A stretch of 64,000 nt of DNA from Microglena sp. YARC (GCA_022414725.1 CM039464.1:50810791-50874790), one strand, 5' to 3'. Shown: positions 37,221-47,154, numbered from the stretch's first letter. Translations and numbers: made by a program. The notes: generated by a model from the sequence alone, not told the origin.

Positions 37221-38620
37221 AACCCATAGCTGTGATACAACATATAACAAACACTCTTTCTCACACACAAGGGGCTTGAGACAAGCGACACACACACATC
37301 AACCCATGGCTGTGCTACTACATTACTAACACTCTCTCACACACACAAGGGAGCACAAAACAAAAGACTCTCACACACACAACATAACCATGGCTGTGCT
37401 ACAACATAACTAACACACACTCACACACAAGGGAGCCTAACACAATAGACTCACACACACATCAACCCATGGCTGTGCTACAACATAACTAACACACACT
37501 AACACACACAAGGGAGCCCAACACAATAGACTCACACACACATCAACCCATGGCTGTGCTACAACATAACTAACACACACTAACACACACAAGGGAGCCC
37601 AACACAATAGACTCACACACACATCAACCCATGGCTGTGCTACAACATAACTAACACACACTAACACACACAAGGGAGCCCAACACAATAGACTCACACA
37701 CACATCAACCCATGGCTGTGCTACAACATAACTAACACACACTAACACACACAAGGGAGCCCAACACAATAGACTCACACACACATCAACCCATGGCTGT
37801 GCTACAACATAACTAACACACACAAGGGAGCCCAACACAATAGACACACACAAACACATCAACACATGGCTGTGCTACAACATAACTAACACACACTAAC
37901 ACACACAAGGGAGCCCAACACAATAGACTCACACACACATCAACCCATTGCTGTGCTACAACATAACTAACACACACAAGGGAGCCCAACACAATAGACT
38001 CACACACACATCAACCCATGGCTGTGCTACAACAAAGCTAACACACACTCCCTCACCCACAAGGGAGCCCAACAAAATAGACACACACAATTAACCCATC
38101 ACATGGCTGTGCTAAAACATAACTAACACTCATTGTCACACACATTGGAGCCCAACACAATAGACTCACACACACACAACACAACCATGGCTGTGCTAAA
38201 ACATAACTAACACTCACTCTAACACACAAGGGGGCTCAACACAAGAGGCACACACACAACAACCCATGGCTTTGCTACTGCATTACTAACACTCTCTCTC
38301 ACACACAAGGGGGCCCAACACATGAGACACATACACACACACACACATCAACCCATGGCTTTGCTACTACATTACTAAAACTCTCTCTCACACACAAGGG
38401 GGCCCAACACAAGAGACACACACACACACACACACATCAATCCATGGCTTTGCTACAACATAACTAACACTCACTCTCTCACACACAAAAGGGCCCAACA
38501 CAAGAGACACACACACACATTCCATGGCTGTGCTACTACATAAGTAACAGTCTCTTTCACACACAAGGAGGCTCAAGAAAGACTAACACCAACAAAAGAG
38601 GCACACACACACACACACAA
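37221..38620. repeat. 81-bp minisatellite, CA-rich
   Basis: The unit is built from CATCAACCCATGGCTGTGCT, ACAACATAACTAACACACAC and ACACAAGGGAGCCCAACACAATAGACTC. The core (about 37440-37860) is nearly perfect at 81 bp; the flanks are degenerate with CA/CT-rich spacers. Since 81 is divisible by three, a 142-codon minus frame with 27-residue periodicity appears (37437-37865). I regard it as a repeat artefact. Confidence 0.92.
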
Positions 38621-38789
38621 AGTACATGGGTTTCCTCCAATGCAAGCAACACTTGCACACTCACACTCACAAAGTACTATGTTGTTTTCCAACACACCCC
38701 ATGTTAGGGGGACAACTTTGATATATTGGGAAACATGCATGTAACTGATTGTTTTACATCTCAATCATCCATACAAGTGAGTAAATTGT

Positions 38790-39290
38790 GAGTAGCATGG
38801 TCGCTTTAGTAAATGGATCATATGATCAATGCAATAACAATATCACTAGATCCATTCAGTAGCTTGACCACTAGATCAATGCAATAGAACTATCATTAGT
38901 TTTTTAAACTTGATCAATGCAATAACAATATTTTTAGATCAATGCAATAGCAATATCAATGGATCAATCTAGTAGTAGTATCATTGGATCAATCCAGTGG
39001 CAGAATCACAGGATCAATCCAGTATCAATGGATCAATCATAAAGCAGAATCACATGATCAATCCACTATCAATGGATCAATCCTATAGCAGAATCACTAG
39101 ATCAATCATGTAGCAGTATCTCTGGATGAATCCAGTAGCAGTATCAGATGATGAATCCAGTAGCAGTATCACTGGATGATTCCAATAGCAGTATCACTGG
39201 ATGAATCCAGTAGCAGTATCACTTGATGAATCCTCTACAAGTATCACTGGACTAGTCATATAGCTGTAGCACTGAATCAATGGTGGTGCT
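38790..39290. repeat. Degenerate ~29-bp ATC-rich minisatellite
   Basis: Repeats of the type AGCAGTATCACTGGATGAATCCAGT and GATCAATGCAATAACAATATC. They become more regular toward the right. Confidence 0.85.
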
Positions 39291-39302
39291 GTGATGCTAG
39301 AT

Positions 39303-39668
39303 GAGTGGCTTTGATTGCCAGACCACTTGGGAGACAACTTCTTCCTTCACGAACTCCACTAGTTTGCAAACTAGTTTCTTGCCCTTCCCTGGCACAAGGC
39401 AGGTGTGAGGCTTGGGCCTCAGGCGCCTTGCAGGAGACATGTTAAGCAGGATGGCCCTGGCCAAGGGTTCATTAGGATCATTGCACTTTTGCTTCAACTT
39501 GAAAACAGGCCTCAGTCCCCTAGCCCTGGGAGTGACGGCTTTGTTGGCAAGGGGCATTGGAAGGAAGGGATTGGTCGAGAAGTGAGGATTGATCAAGCAG
39601 ATTCGTGGCCTGGTGGAGTTAGTTATCCAGTGGAGCAGTAAGATAAGCAAGTGGAACCAATAGAGCAA
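39303..39668 (-). CDS. Possible exon or degraded coding fragment, unknown
   Basis: A 123-codon minus frame whose second half has a protein-like composition: NKAVTPRARGLRPVFKLKQK, then EPLARAILLNMSPARRLRPK, then PGKGKKLVCKLVEFVKEEVV. It is basic and repeat-free, and the opposite strand is less protein-like. I do not recognise a family and found no clear splice signals, so it could be a chance frame or a piece of an old mobile element. Confidence 0.25.
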
Positions 39669-39808
39669 GAGGATAGCAAGCCGAGCACTTGGCTTGGCTC
39701 GAAACTGTACTTTCAGGCTTCGAACCTTCCAGCAGACTCTTAGAACAGGGTTAGAACAGGGTGCCCTAGAAGTGGTTCTCGAACAGGGTGGAACCGTTCC
39801 AGGGGGGG

Positions 39809-39816
<8 letters not shown>

Positions 39817-39840
<24 letters not shown>

Positions 39841-39955
39841 TGTATGTACGTATGTATGTATGTACGTATGTATGTATGTATGTATGTATGTTACAGGGGG
39901 TCGGAGAAATAGGCTAAAGGGACTCGCCCAACCGTATAGGAAGGGCTTACAAAGA
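39817..39955 (-). mobile_element. SINE tail in reverse orientation with expanded (TATG)n
   Basis: Read on the minus strand, AAGCCCTTCCTATACGGTTG, then GGGCGAGTCCCTTTAGCC, then CCCCTGTAACATACATACAT is the 3' end of the SINE family seen at 15503 and 46655. The terminal CATA repeat has expanded to about 75 bp (39817-39890). The tRNA-like head is not recognisable, so this is a 5'-truncated copy. Confidence 0.6.
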
Positions 39956-40464
39956 AAAAGTACTGATGAACTGAACCCCAAACAATCGTTTAACCGACGG
40001 GGTACCTGAGTTCGTGATACAGTAATAATTTAATTGTACAATATTATTAAATCATCATCTCAGCTGGGATGATAATTTAATTGTGCGATTATTATCACAT
40101 TTTTATAAATTGTACCTGTACGTCAGTACAACACCTGAGGTGTAATCCAGAGATAGAAGGTCGAGTGAATCTTCTTCTGTTTATCCATGAATGTATGAAG
40201 AGATTGGATCGAGTATTTTTATAGGATTGACTAGATTTGTGTACTGATTTTTGATCGTTCAGAAGAGGGAGCAAAAACTGAAAATGAAGAAAAAACAATT
40301 TAATGATTTAAATAAATGGGGCCATGGGGGGGGATTTATTCGCGTTTATATTTTTCTTAGTACCGGTACTTGTGTGTTTACTGCCAAGGACGGCGAGCAG
40401 CCAAATTGCTGGCTGAAGGTACGTTTCCTAGTCCACGTTCGAAGAGGGGGTAAATCTGCCCCCC

Positions 40465-40514
<50 letters not shown>
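40465..40514. repeat. Poly-C tract, about 50 C
   Basis: Uninterrupted C run followed by an A run; just upstream lies a copy of the AGCAGCCAAATTGCTGGC motif (about 40393). Confidence 0.98.
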
Positions 40515-40516
<2 letters not shown>

Positions 40517-41118
40517 AAAAAAGGATGGGGAGCCAGTTTCATAATTGTTTTCGTAACTCCCTCCCTTCTGGCATCGAGTTAATGTGAAGGTAGAGCCCGA
40601 GAAGTGACCACCACAAGTTCTAAGTCTCCAAGTGTGAAAGTTGGGCTAAACCTGGCCAAGCCAGAAAAAGGATAGGGTCTAGGAATTGGCCCCCTTCCTC
40701 GAGGCCCTGTACAATTCACTACCGCACTGACAGGAACATTTGGCGGTCGTTTTAGGGGTTTAATTATAAATTTATTTTTTATTCCAGAGGAATATAGTTT
40801 GACGTAATACGGTACATTTGACGGTTTTTATATTAATTAAATCCATAAATGCAAATGAATGTTTATACTCGAACATCTTAAACTGGTTCATTGCCTGTCT
40901 GCAGAGGGTGCACCGCCAATGTTGATTTTAGTGGTTAAGATGGCTAGCAGGCAAGTTCCTGGCTGGAGGCATGTAACCAAGTTAAAGTTATAAGGAAAAC
41001 AAACGTGTTTACAAGGCCACTTTGTAATCTTGTTCGAACGACTTCACCACACCAACAACATGAATAATCGGAATCTAGGATTACCTTGTCATACACTCTG
41101 TAAAATGATAACTTGAAC
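40515..41118. other. Non-coding spacer before the nested element
   Basis: AT-rich, with an AGCAGGCAAGTTCCTGGCTGG motif near 40946. No gene is seen. Confidence 0.5.
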
Positions 41119-41132
41119 CAGGGTACTACAAT

Positions 41133-41360
41133 TGTTAATGTAAGATTCTTACAACGGCATAGGCTCGATATAGGAGAAGATGCTATTAAGCGCAACAGGC
41201 GCAATCATATAGAATAGAGATGTGTACTGCAGGGTACTGCAGTCACGTGCAGGCCACAGCTAGCCTGTGGCCTGGCGGCAGGCAACACGGTACCAGGAGG
41301 GAAAGGTACCGGTGTGCATTATGCCAACTCAGAGACTGATATATAAATCAGTCAATAACA
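41133..41360 (-). repeat. 3' LTR of the copia-like element
   Basis: 228 bp with TGTTA...TAACA ends. It contains an imperfect palindrome around GGCCACAGCTAGCCTGTGGCC, and GATATATAAATC, a TATA-like sequence. It is adjacent to the polypurine tract at 41361-41372. Confidence 0.92.
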
Positions 41361-42013
41361 TCCCCCCCAATTCAAGGTATTCTTGAGCTCAAGAATTCCT
41401 GGAATTAACTGAGGGGCATAAGAAAATAAAACATATAAAGCTAGGGAGACTTTGGGGAATTTCTAGTAGCTGAAAGGGAGAAATCACTTTAGCAGGGGTC
41501 TTCAAAGAAATGTCAGTCTACTGGGGTAGCTGGCTTGGGTAGGAAACTGCAGATAGGCTGCAGGCTAAGTAGCAGGGAGGCTGCTGGAAAACTGATAGGA
41601 AACTGCAGATAGGCTGCAGGCTAGAGCAGATAGGCTGCTATGAGACTGTACTAAATACTGCAAAAGTGCTGCAGGCTCCATGGCAGAAAGGCTGCTTGGG
41701 GCTTGTTAAGGAAATTCCAGGCTTGGTTAAAGCTTGTGGAGATATCCTTGGCTACGAGAGTTGCATGATTCGAGACTAGAGGATTTGTCTTGGACAGGAT
41801 GTCTGGACTAGTCCCCCCATAATTTGGGTGAGCTACAAGGGTTGAACCTAAATTAAAGCACAGACATCATGAAGAGACTAGGATAATCCTAAATTTAAAA
41901 GGGGGCAGCCTGTGAAAGTACATGGGGCAGTACAGGTGGCAGGTCATCTAATAAATTCTAGAGTGTTCAAGTCTAATACAACAGATAATGTTGGGAGCAA
42001 TGTTTGTAACTCA

Positions 42014-43507
42014 TTAGGTGCCTGACTTGCTGGGGAAACCATCAAGGTCAAGCTGCTGGCAGATCTGGGAAAAGAACTCATCAAACGATTTGGGGGCCAG
42101 ACTGGGTGAAGCAAGGATATTGATAAAGGTGAAGTCCATGGGATTCCAGTTCATGCTAAGGCGGTTGACACACAGCACTTTTCCTCCAGGATAGGCACAG
42201 ATCCTGGGGTCTATGATCATCTTTGGTCGAAAAGATAGTGCATAAGCATGTGCACTGGTCATGGCAGCCTGAAGGCAGATGGCCCACTGTAGAGTGGGTC
42301 TGGCTGTGGAGGAGACAGTAGGGTATGCTTGCACCATTTGCTGGAGCCTGCCAGTGTGCTTGATGATGGGGGCATAGGCATCAGATGGCACCTTGTGCAT
42401 TGACCTGTGTGGGAATTGTTCCTTCTCAGAAGTCAGCAGGGTTGGAAACTTGCTGGTGAAAGCAGTGATGAGTTGGGGAAGTGGAGGCCTTGGCTTGATG
42501 TTGAAGGCTGGAGAAACAGGTCTGCTGTTCAGGTGGTGTAGGTTGCATCCGAATCTCGTGAGGTGAAGTCTGGAGTTGTTGGAGAAGTGGATGTGGTGGA
42601 CGTTCTGGTTGACTTCTCCCAGTGGTAGGCCAATGTCTGTTGACCTATTGTCCAGGATCCACTGTTCCCAGGTAGTTGCTGTGTCCAGATCAGATGGCTT
42701 GAGTGATCCGTCCCCATCTATGGGGCCATCATATTCTTCATAGTTGGTCCTGATCTGGTCACTGAGGAGTTCCATCTGTGCTCTGGCTTGTTGCAGGGTT
42801 AGGGTGTCCAGATGTTGTGGAAGAGATGGAGTGGTGTCTGGTGGATCATCCACACCCAATCCAGGATCATCTTGCTGTTCGTAGACCTTCTGAGGGATGA
42901 GCTCTGGCATGTCATCACTGTCAGTGTCACTGTCAGATTCTTCAATGTAGTTATCTGCAGTACTGGGGGGAGTATTGTGATGGCAGAAAAGAGGGGGGTG
43001 GTCCTGGAGGTCTTGGTCTGCCTCCACATGAGTGGGTGGGTACTGCCCTATCTCAAGGTCAGTGTGGGGTGCAGATGGTGCAGAAGTAGAGTGGAGATCC
43101 TGGAGGTCTTGGTCTGCCTCCACATGAGTGGGTGGGTACTGCCCTGTCTCAAGGTCAGTGTGGGGTGCAGATGGTGCAGAAGTAGAGGGGAGATCCTGGC
43201 AGTCTTGATCAGCTCTACTGGGGGAAGTCTCATGAGTGGGTGGGAACTGCCCTGCCTCAGAGGCAGTGTGAGATGATGGAGTCTTGGTAACCATCATGAT
43301 GTAGGCAATGGGAGGCCCCACAGAGGGTTTACTGGTGGTAACTGGGGAGGTTTGAGTGAGGTAGAGTCCATGCCTTTTGGGGCATGATAGGAGCAGTTTG
43401 GTACCAGATGGTCTTGGAATGGAGAGGGTGGCTTTGGTCTTGGACAGGTGTACTTGGAGGTCTGGGCACAGGTTTGTGGCTGCATTAATGCTAATGATGT
43501 TGGGCAT
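42014..43507 (-). CDS. ORF X of the copia-like element, unknown function
   Basis: An open frame of 497 codons that continues in frame from the protease. Residues ~1-40 still belong to the end of the protease region (NIISINAATNLCPDLQVHLS). Residues ~85-170 hold about 2.5 copies of a 32-residue repeat rich in Asp, Pro, Thr and Ser (THVEADQDLQD...SAPHTDLE.GQYPP). Then comes an acidic stretch (EESDSDTDSDDMPEL), and a ~270-residue C-terminal part with normal globular composition (WEQWILDNRSTDIGLPLGEV, later LQWAICLQAAMTSAHAYAL, later MNWNPMDFTFINILASPSLA). No DDE integrase, YxDD box or RNase H motif is visible. I do not recognise the C-terminal domain. It replaces the enzymes normally encoded here. 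Confidence 0.7.
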   Translation of the reverse strand: MPNIISINAATNLCPDLQVHLSKTKATLSIPRPSGTKLLLSCPKRHGLYLTQTSPVTTSKPSVGPPIAYIMMVTKTPSSHTASEAGQFPPTHETSPSRADQDCQDLPSTSAPSAPHTDLETGQYPPTHVEADQDLQDLHSTSAPSAPHTDLEIGQYPPTHVEADQDLQDHPPLFCHHNTPPSTADNYIEESDSDTDSDDMPELIPQKVYEQQDDPGLGVDDPPDTTPSLPQHLDTLTLQQARAQMELLSDQIRTNYEEYDGPIDGDGSLKPSDLDTATTWEQWILDNRSTDIGLPLGEVNQNVHHIHFSNNSRLHLTRFGCNLHHLNSRPVSPAFNIKPRPPLPQLITAFTSKFPTLLTSEKEQFPHRSMHKVPSDAYAPIIKHTGRLQQMVQAYPTVSSTARPTLQWAICLQAAMTSAHAYALSFRPKMIIDPRICAYPGGKVLCVNRLSMNWNPMDFTFINILASPSLAPKSFDEFFSQICQQLDLDGFPSKSGT

Positions 43508-43795
43508 GTTGCAGTCAGCAAGGAGTACACTGTTCAGGATGATCAGAGTTCTGCCATGGCCCTGGATCTTGGCCTTCCCTATCTGCTTGCAGAAGATAGG
43601 TGGAGAGTCTTGATCTGCCAGTTGCAGCCTAATAGGCTGTGGAAGGTCCTGAATGTCATGCAGGTAGAAGGTGTTACTTGTTGCATGAAAGTGTGCTGCA
43701 GTATCTATGATCCATTCTGTTTGCAGTGCTGCCTGGAAAACTTCTTCATCATCTTCTAAAGTGCATTCATCATCAGCAAATGTCCAAAGAATGCT
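43508..43795 (-). CDS. Copia-type aspartic protease region
   Basis: Read on the minus strand in the same frame as ORF X: EWIIDTAAHFHATSNTFYL, then IRLQLADQDSP, then IQGHGRTLIILNSVLLADC, running into NIISINA. This matches the copia protease pattern: W-(I/L)-(I/L)-D-(S/T)-(G/A)-A....H, then the flap, then V-L(Y/L)-V-P-x-(L/C)-x-x-N-L-(L/I)-S. The catalytic triad is D-T-A, with Ala in place of the usual Gly. It would mature Gag and ORF X. It lies one frame away from the upstream Gag frame (a -1 shift between about 43795 and 43760). I see no canonical slippery heptamer, so either unusual frameshifting or a mutation separates them. Confidence 0.75.
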
Positions 43796-44982
43796 GTATC
43801 AGCCAGGGAGTCATGTGGCAAGGAAAATGAATCAGACTTGCCTCTGGTTGGTGTAGCAAATCTCATGGGTTGGAGGTTGTCTTCATCCAGTGCCAGGGAC
43901 AGGAAGTTGTGCTCCTCACCCTCACTGTCAGAGTTGGAGGTTGAGGTGGATTGATCACCATCAGCAACATGGGCATGGCGTCCCTTGCTGTGGTATCTTC
44001 TGGGGCGTTGCTGCCTCCTGTCAATGGTCTTCCTGTGGGCCTTCTTGTCGTCAGAATCCTTGTCATCTCCTGATCTCTGCTTGGGAGGTGACTTAGATCC
44101 GTGGTCAGCTTCATCTGATTCAGCTGGTTTGAAGGCTAGGTCAGTGTCCTCACTGGTGCATTCCCTGGAGCTATGGCCGATTCCTTCACAGTTTCAGCAG
44201 GTCATCTTCCTGTAGGAGCTACTCCTGTCTCTGATGGGGAGGTTCCTACTGTTGAATGGTCTCCTGACTCTGTATGCTGCAGCAGCCAGTTCAGCCTCTT
44301 CTGGGGATGGTGCAGGGTCAACTTGTTTCACTAGACACCAGTTAAAGATGGCACTTTGGAGTGAGGAAAAAGTGGGAGTAGCTGTGGGGTTGAACTGGTT
44401 GATGAATCCATCATATTCAGGACGTGAGTTCAATCCTTTGACAACAAGGTTGAGAAAGTTGCTGACAGAACAGGTACTTTCACCTTGGATCTTGGGGATT
44501 TGAGCATACATGTCAGCTGCCCTAGAGAGGTAGGTCTGCAGAGATTCAGTAGTAGTCATACGGACGGCATATAGGTTAGTCATGGTAGTGTGCTCTAGCC
44601 TGCTGCCTTCCTCAGAGTATAGGGAGTCCAGAAACCTGAAGGCTTTAGTGGCCATATCTGTGTTAGCATGAATGGCCGCCTGGATCGCGTCTGACACCCG
44701 ATCTATGATCATCTTGAATGCCTTCTTGTTCTTCCAGGTGGAGATCCTGGTGGGGACACCACGGGCCGGAACAGCTGGATCAGCACCCGCAACAACAGGG
44801 TAAGTAATGTCTTCAGGAGGGTAACCATCAGAATTAGGGGGCTCGCCTTCGACCACCGGCTGTTGGCAGTCGAAGGCGATGGCAATGGTGTCCCTATCGG
44901 ACTTGAGGTCGAGGAGTATATGCACCCTGGCGCAACGCCAGGTGTAGAGGTTGTTACCAGTGAAGATCCGGGGAGGTTGCAT
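43760..44982 (-). CDS. Gag of the copia-like element, with an in-frame TGA in its zinc knuckle
   Basis: The frame starts at 44982 (MQPPRIFTGNNLYTWR) and shows the copia Gag pattern: the N-terminal FTGNNLYTWRC..., a central helical region (MATKAFRFLDSLYSEEGSRL, then TTTESLQTYLSRAADMYAQI), and VVKGLNSRPEYDGFINQF. At the C-terminal side a perfect CCHC knuckle (C-x2-C-x4-H-x4-C, ending NCEGIGHSSREC) is interrupted by TGA as the second residue (44193-44191). Beyond it the frame stays open for about 140 more codons, with Lys/Asp/Glu-rich spacer, to a TAG near 43755. Gag forms the particle and packages RNA. A TGG-to-TGA mutation or stop read-through could explain the knuckle. Confidence 0.78.
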
Positions 44983-45489
44983 GATGAGGTCTTCTGTGTG
45001 GGAGTCTTGGCGTTGTAGGTCGGAGTGTTGGGATGTGGGGAATTACGAGGGCGAGGCAGGGGAAGTGGGGATGGAGTGCTTGTGGGAATCGGCGATCCAA
45101 AGGGATCCAGCGGATTGGTGGGGGGTGAACTTTGCCAAGCGGCAATGTTCGACGACAGGAGCTTCTCTTAAGCTGGGGTCGCAAGCAAATTTGATCGTCT
45201 AAGATCAATACAGCGCTGTGTGGGTCTCGGTGAGGGCGTCGTCCTATACTCACTTCATAGATTTTGGTGACTAGTGGTCGCTCTTGCTTGCTCCAGTCGT
45301 AGGACGCAGTGGCAGATCCAAGGATTCTTGGTAGGAAGCGGCAGGCGGAGCAGCGGGAAGTTGGATCCGCACAGGGAGTCCAGATGCTTAGTTAAAACTT
45401 GGGCCTTCGACTAGTCAGAGGGGAACTGATTCCGAACGCGGAAATCAGCGGCTGTTCTTCGTTAGCGTCTAAAGATGGCGCACATAACC

Positions 45490-45717
45490 TGTTAATGTAA
45501 GATTGTTACAACGGCATAGGCTCGATAGAGGAGAAGATGCTATTAAGCGCAACAGGCGCAATCATATAGAATAGAGATGTGTACTGCAGGGTACTGCAGT
45601 CACGTGCAGGCCACAGCTAGCCTGTGGCCTGGCGGCAGGCAACACGGTACCAGGAGGGAAAGGTACCGGTGTGCATTATGCCGCCTCAGAGACTGATATA
45701 TAAATCAGTCAATAACA
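45490..45717 (-). repeat. 5' LTR of the copia-like element
   Basis: 228 bp, 224 of 228 identical to the LTR at 41133-41360. Immediately outside (right) is ACAAT, the target duplication. Confidence 0.92.
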
Positions 45718-45961
45718 ACAATGCGCGCGCGGCAATACGATTTTGCGCACACTTTTTGAGCGCCACTTCGTGTTTCACGCAGTTTTTTCAAACCCCTGTG
45801 GGCGCAGCACAGTTTTTGCACTACCAAAAAAGCGCTGACCAAGATTACGTTTATGCGCTTTAAGCGCTGACCAATTTGACAAATGTAGTACCCTGACATG
45901 AACTATATCAAAATCCAGACCACAGGATTCTAAAAACACACTTGTTGGGGGTGGTTGTGTG

Positions 45962-46156
45962 CAGGGTACTTCAAATGGCCAAATTTGCCAGCGCTTTAGC
46001 GCACTTGAAGACAAAAAAACTGCGCTTTGTAGTGCAAAAAGCGCAAAACCTGCTTGCAGCGCCCACAAGGGATTGCAACAAACTGCGCTTAAAGCGCAGA
46101 GGGGGTCAAAAAGTCCGCGCTCAAAAGCGCAAAAGTGCGCGCTTTGAATTACCCTG
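45962..46156. mobile_element. hAT-like TIR element, family B, copy 2 (reverse orientation)
   Basis: Begins CAGGGTACTTCAAA and ends TTTGAATTACCCTG, an imperfect 14-base terminal inverted repeat. Flanks GTTGTGTG and GTTGTGAG give an 8-bp target duplication with one mismatch. The 195-bp inside is a string of GCGCTT/AAGCGC motifs (AGCGCTTTAGCGC, CTTAAAGCGCAG). It is oriented opposite to copy 1, whose right part lies only ~65 bp away, so the two form a large imperfect inverted repeat (about 45725-46156). Confidence 0.82.
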
Positions 46157-46296
46157 GTTGTGAGGTACATTGGGTACTACGGCGATACATTCAATTATCA
46201 ACATCTTTTCATTCAATCATCAATACATCTCTTGCTCAGTTAATCTGAGTTCCAGGACCTGCGACTAAGGCATCTCATAAACAAGATGATTTGTGT

Positions 46297-46392
46297 ACTG
46301 CCGAAGACAGCAGGCAGCCAAATCTTATAAACAAGATGATTTGTGTACTGCCGAAGACAGCAGGCAGCCAAATTGCTGGCGGAAGCTATGTA
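46297..46392. repeat. Direct duplication containing the AGCAGCCAAATTGCTGG-type motif
   Basis: About 52 bp (AAACAAGATGATTTGTGTAC, then TGCCGAAGACAGCAGGCAGC) is present twice in tandem; only the second copy continues into AAATTGCTGGCGG. Confidence 0.85.
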
Positions 46393-46544
46393 ACCAAGTT
46401 CAAGTTCATAAACAAGAGCACACAGTGTATTCATGCCTTGCTCAGCACTCAAATCCGAATAATGAATTAGAGTAGAAGGACCAAGAACACGACGTCCTCA
46501 GCACTCAAATCCGGATCAATCCCCCCCCTCTTCGGAGGGAGCAT

Positions 46545-46615
46545 CTGATCATCTGAGAGAGCATCTGATGATCTGAGGGAGCATCTGATGATCTGAGGGA
46601 GCATCTGATGATCTA
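46545..46615. repeat. ~21-bp minisatellite, four copies
   Basis: GAGCATCTGATGATCTGAGG repeated about 3.5 times. Confidence 0.9.
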
Positions 46616-46654
46616 AGACCATCAAAAGATGACAATTCAGATTCTTCCTCCTTG

Positions 46655-47150
46655 TCAGCCTGTTTCAGTGATACGATTGGTCTAGTGGTACACCAAAACG
46701 CTTAATCGAAGCAGGGTCGGGGGGTTCCCCCTACGGCCACCCTGCACGTTGCAGGTTGTTGTCAACTGCGGTGACACTTACTACGTCTGCCATGGTGACT
46801 TTCCCCAGCTGCGGCGTACGGGAGGGTCCCCTTAACACCACGCCCCTCCAGGCGTTATCTTTTTTTTCCTTCAACTGCGGTGGTAGCTTGTCCAGTCGAG
46901 GTGGTAGCCCATCCTCTGCCCGCGTACAACGGGTTCTTTTAATACCACGCCCACCAGGCGTTATAATTACTTTTTTTCCTCCCTTTCGTACAGAGTGTTA
47001 CATGTTATGCTACAGCATATAGCAGTAGCATGACGCGTTACTAAGCACATTCACCAGTGCCTTATCTGTTTAAGCCCTTCCTACACGGTTGGGCAAGTCC
47101 TTCTAGCCTATTTGGCCTACCCCTGGACTGTAATATACACACAAGCACAA
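46655..47150 (+). mobile_element. tRNA-derived SINE, copy 2
   Basis: The head has a tRNA-like A-box region (TTGGTCTAGTGGTACACC, about 46678) and a GGGGGTTCCCC-like decayed B-box. The body repeats ACCACGCCC(CT/A)CCAGGCGTTAT twice (about 46838 and 46953), showing an internal duplication relative to copy 1. The tail CCCTTCCTACACGGTTGGGC, then CTATTTGGCCTACCCCTGG, then TGTAATATACACACAAGC matches copies 1 and 39817-39955. Confidence 0.7.
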
Positions 47151-47154
47151 GATA

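Larger units (their letters stand above)
41133..45717 (-). mobile_element. Complete copia-like LTR element lacking integrase/RT (Gag-protease-ORF X)
   Basis: Two 228-bp LTRs (41133-41360 and 45490-45717) begin TGTTA and end TAACA, differ at only four positions, and are flanked by a perfect 5-bp duplication ACAAT (41128-41132 and 45718-45722). The minus-strand orientation is shown by a polypurine tract (AATTGGGGGGGA) next to the left LTR and by the coding frames. The internal region is only 4.13 kb and holds Gag with a zinc knuckle, a copia-type protease and an unknown ORF. Integrase, RT and RNase H are absent, so it must depend on another element. LTR similarity of about 98% implies a young insertion. 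No clear tRNA primer-binding match was found next to the right LTR (GGTTATGTGCGCC). Confidence 0.88.
41119..45895. mobile_element. hAT-like TIR element, family B, copy 1, split by an LTR element
   Basis: The left piece is 41119-41132 (CAGGGTACTACAAT); the right piece is 45718-45895, ending TGTAGTACCCTG. The two ends form a 12-base perfect terminal inverted repeat, visible only when the LTR insertion is mentally removed. Outside them lie ACTTGAAC (left) and ACATGAAC (right), an 8-bp target duplication with one mismatch. The inner right piece contains mini-palindromes of the GCGCTTTAAGCGC type. Without the insertion the element is about 190 bp. It is non-coding. Confidence 0.8.

Noticed and set aside
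37437..37865. 142-codon minus frame with 27-residue periodicity (CVSLLCWAPLCVL)
   Set aside because: It is a translation of the 81-bp CA-rich minisatellite; there is no start context and the flanking units are frameshifted.
37221..38620. CRISPR-like array (regular repeats with spacers)
   Set aside because: The 'spacers' are CA-rich and nearly identical to one another, the unit is a plain 81-bp minisatellite, and the genome is eukaryotic.
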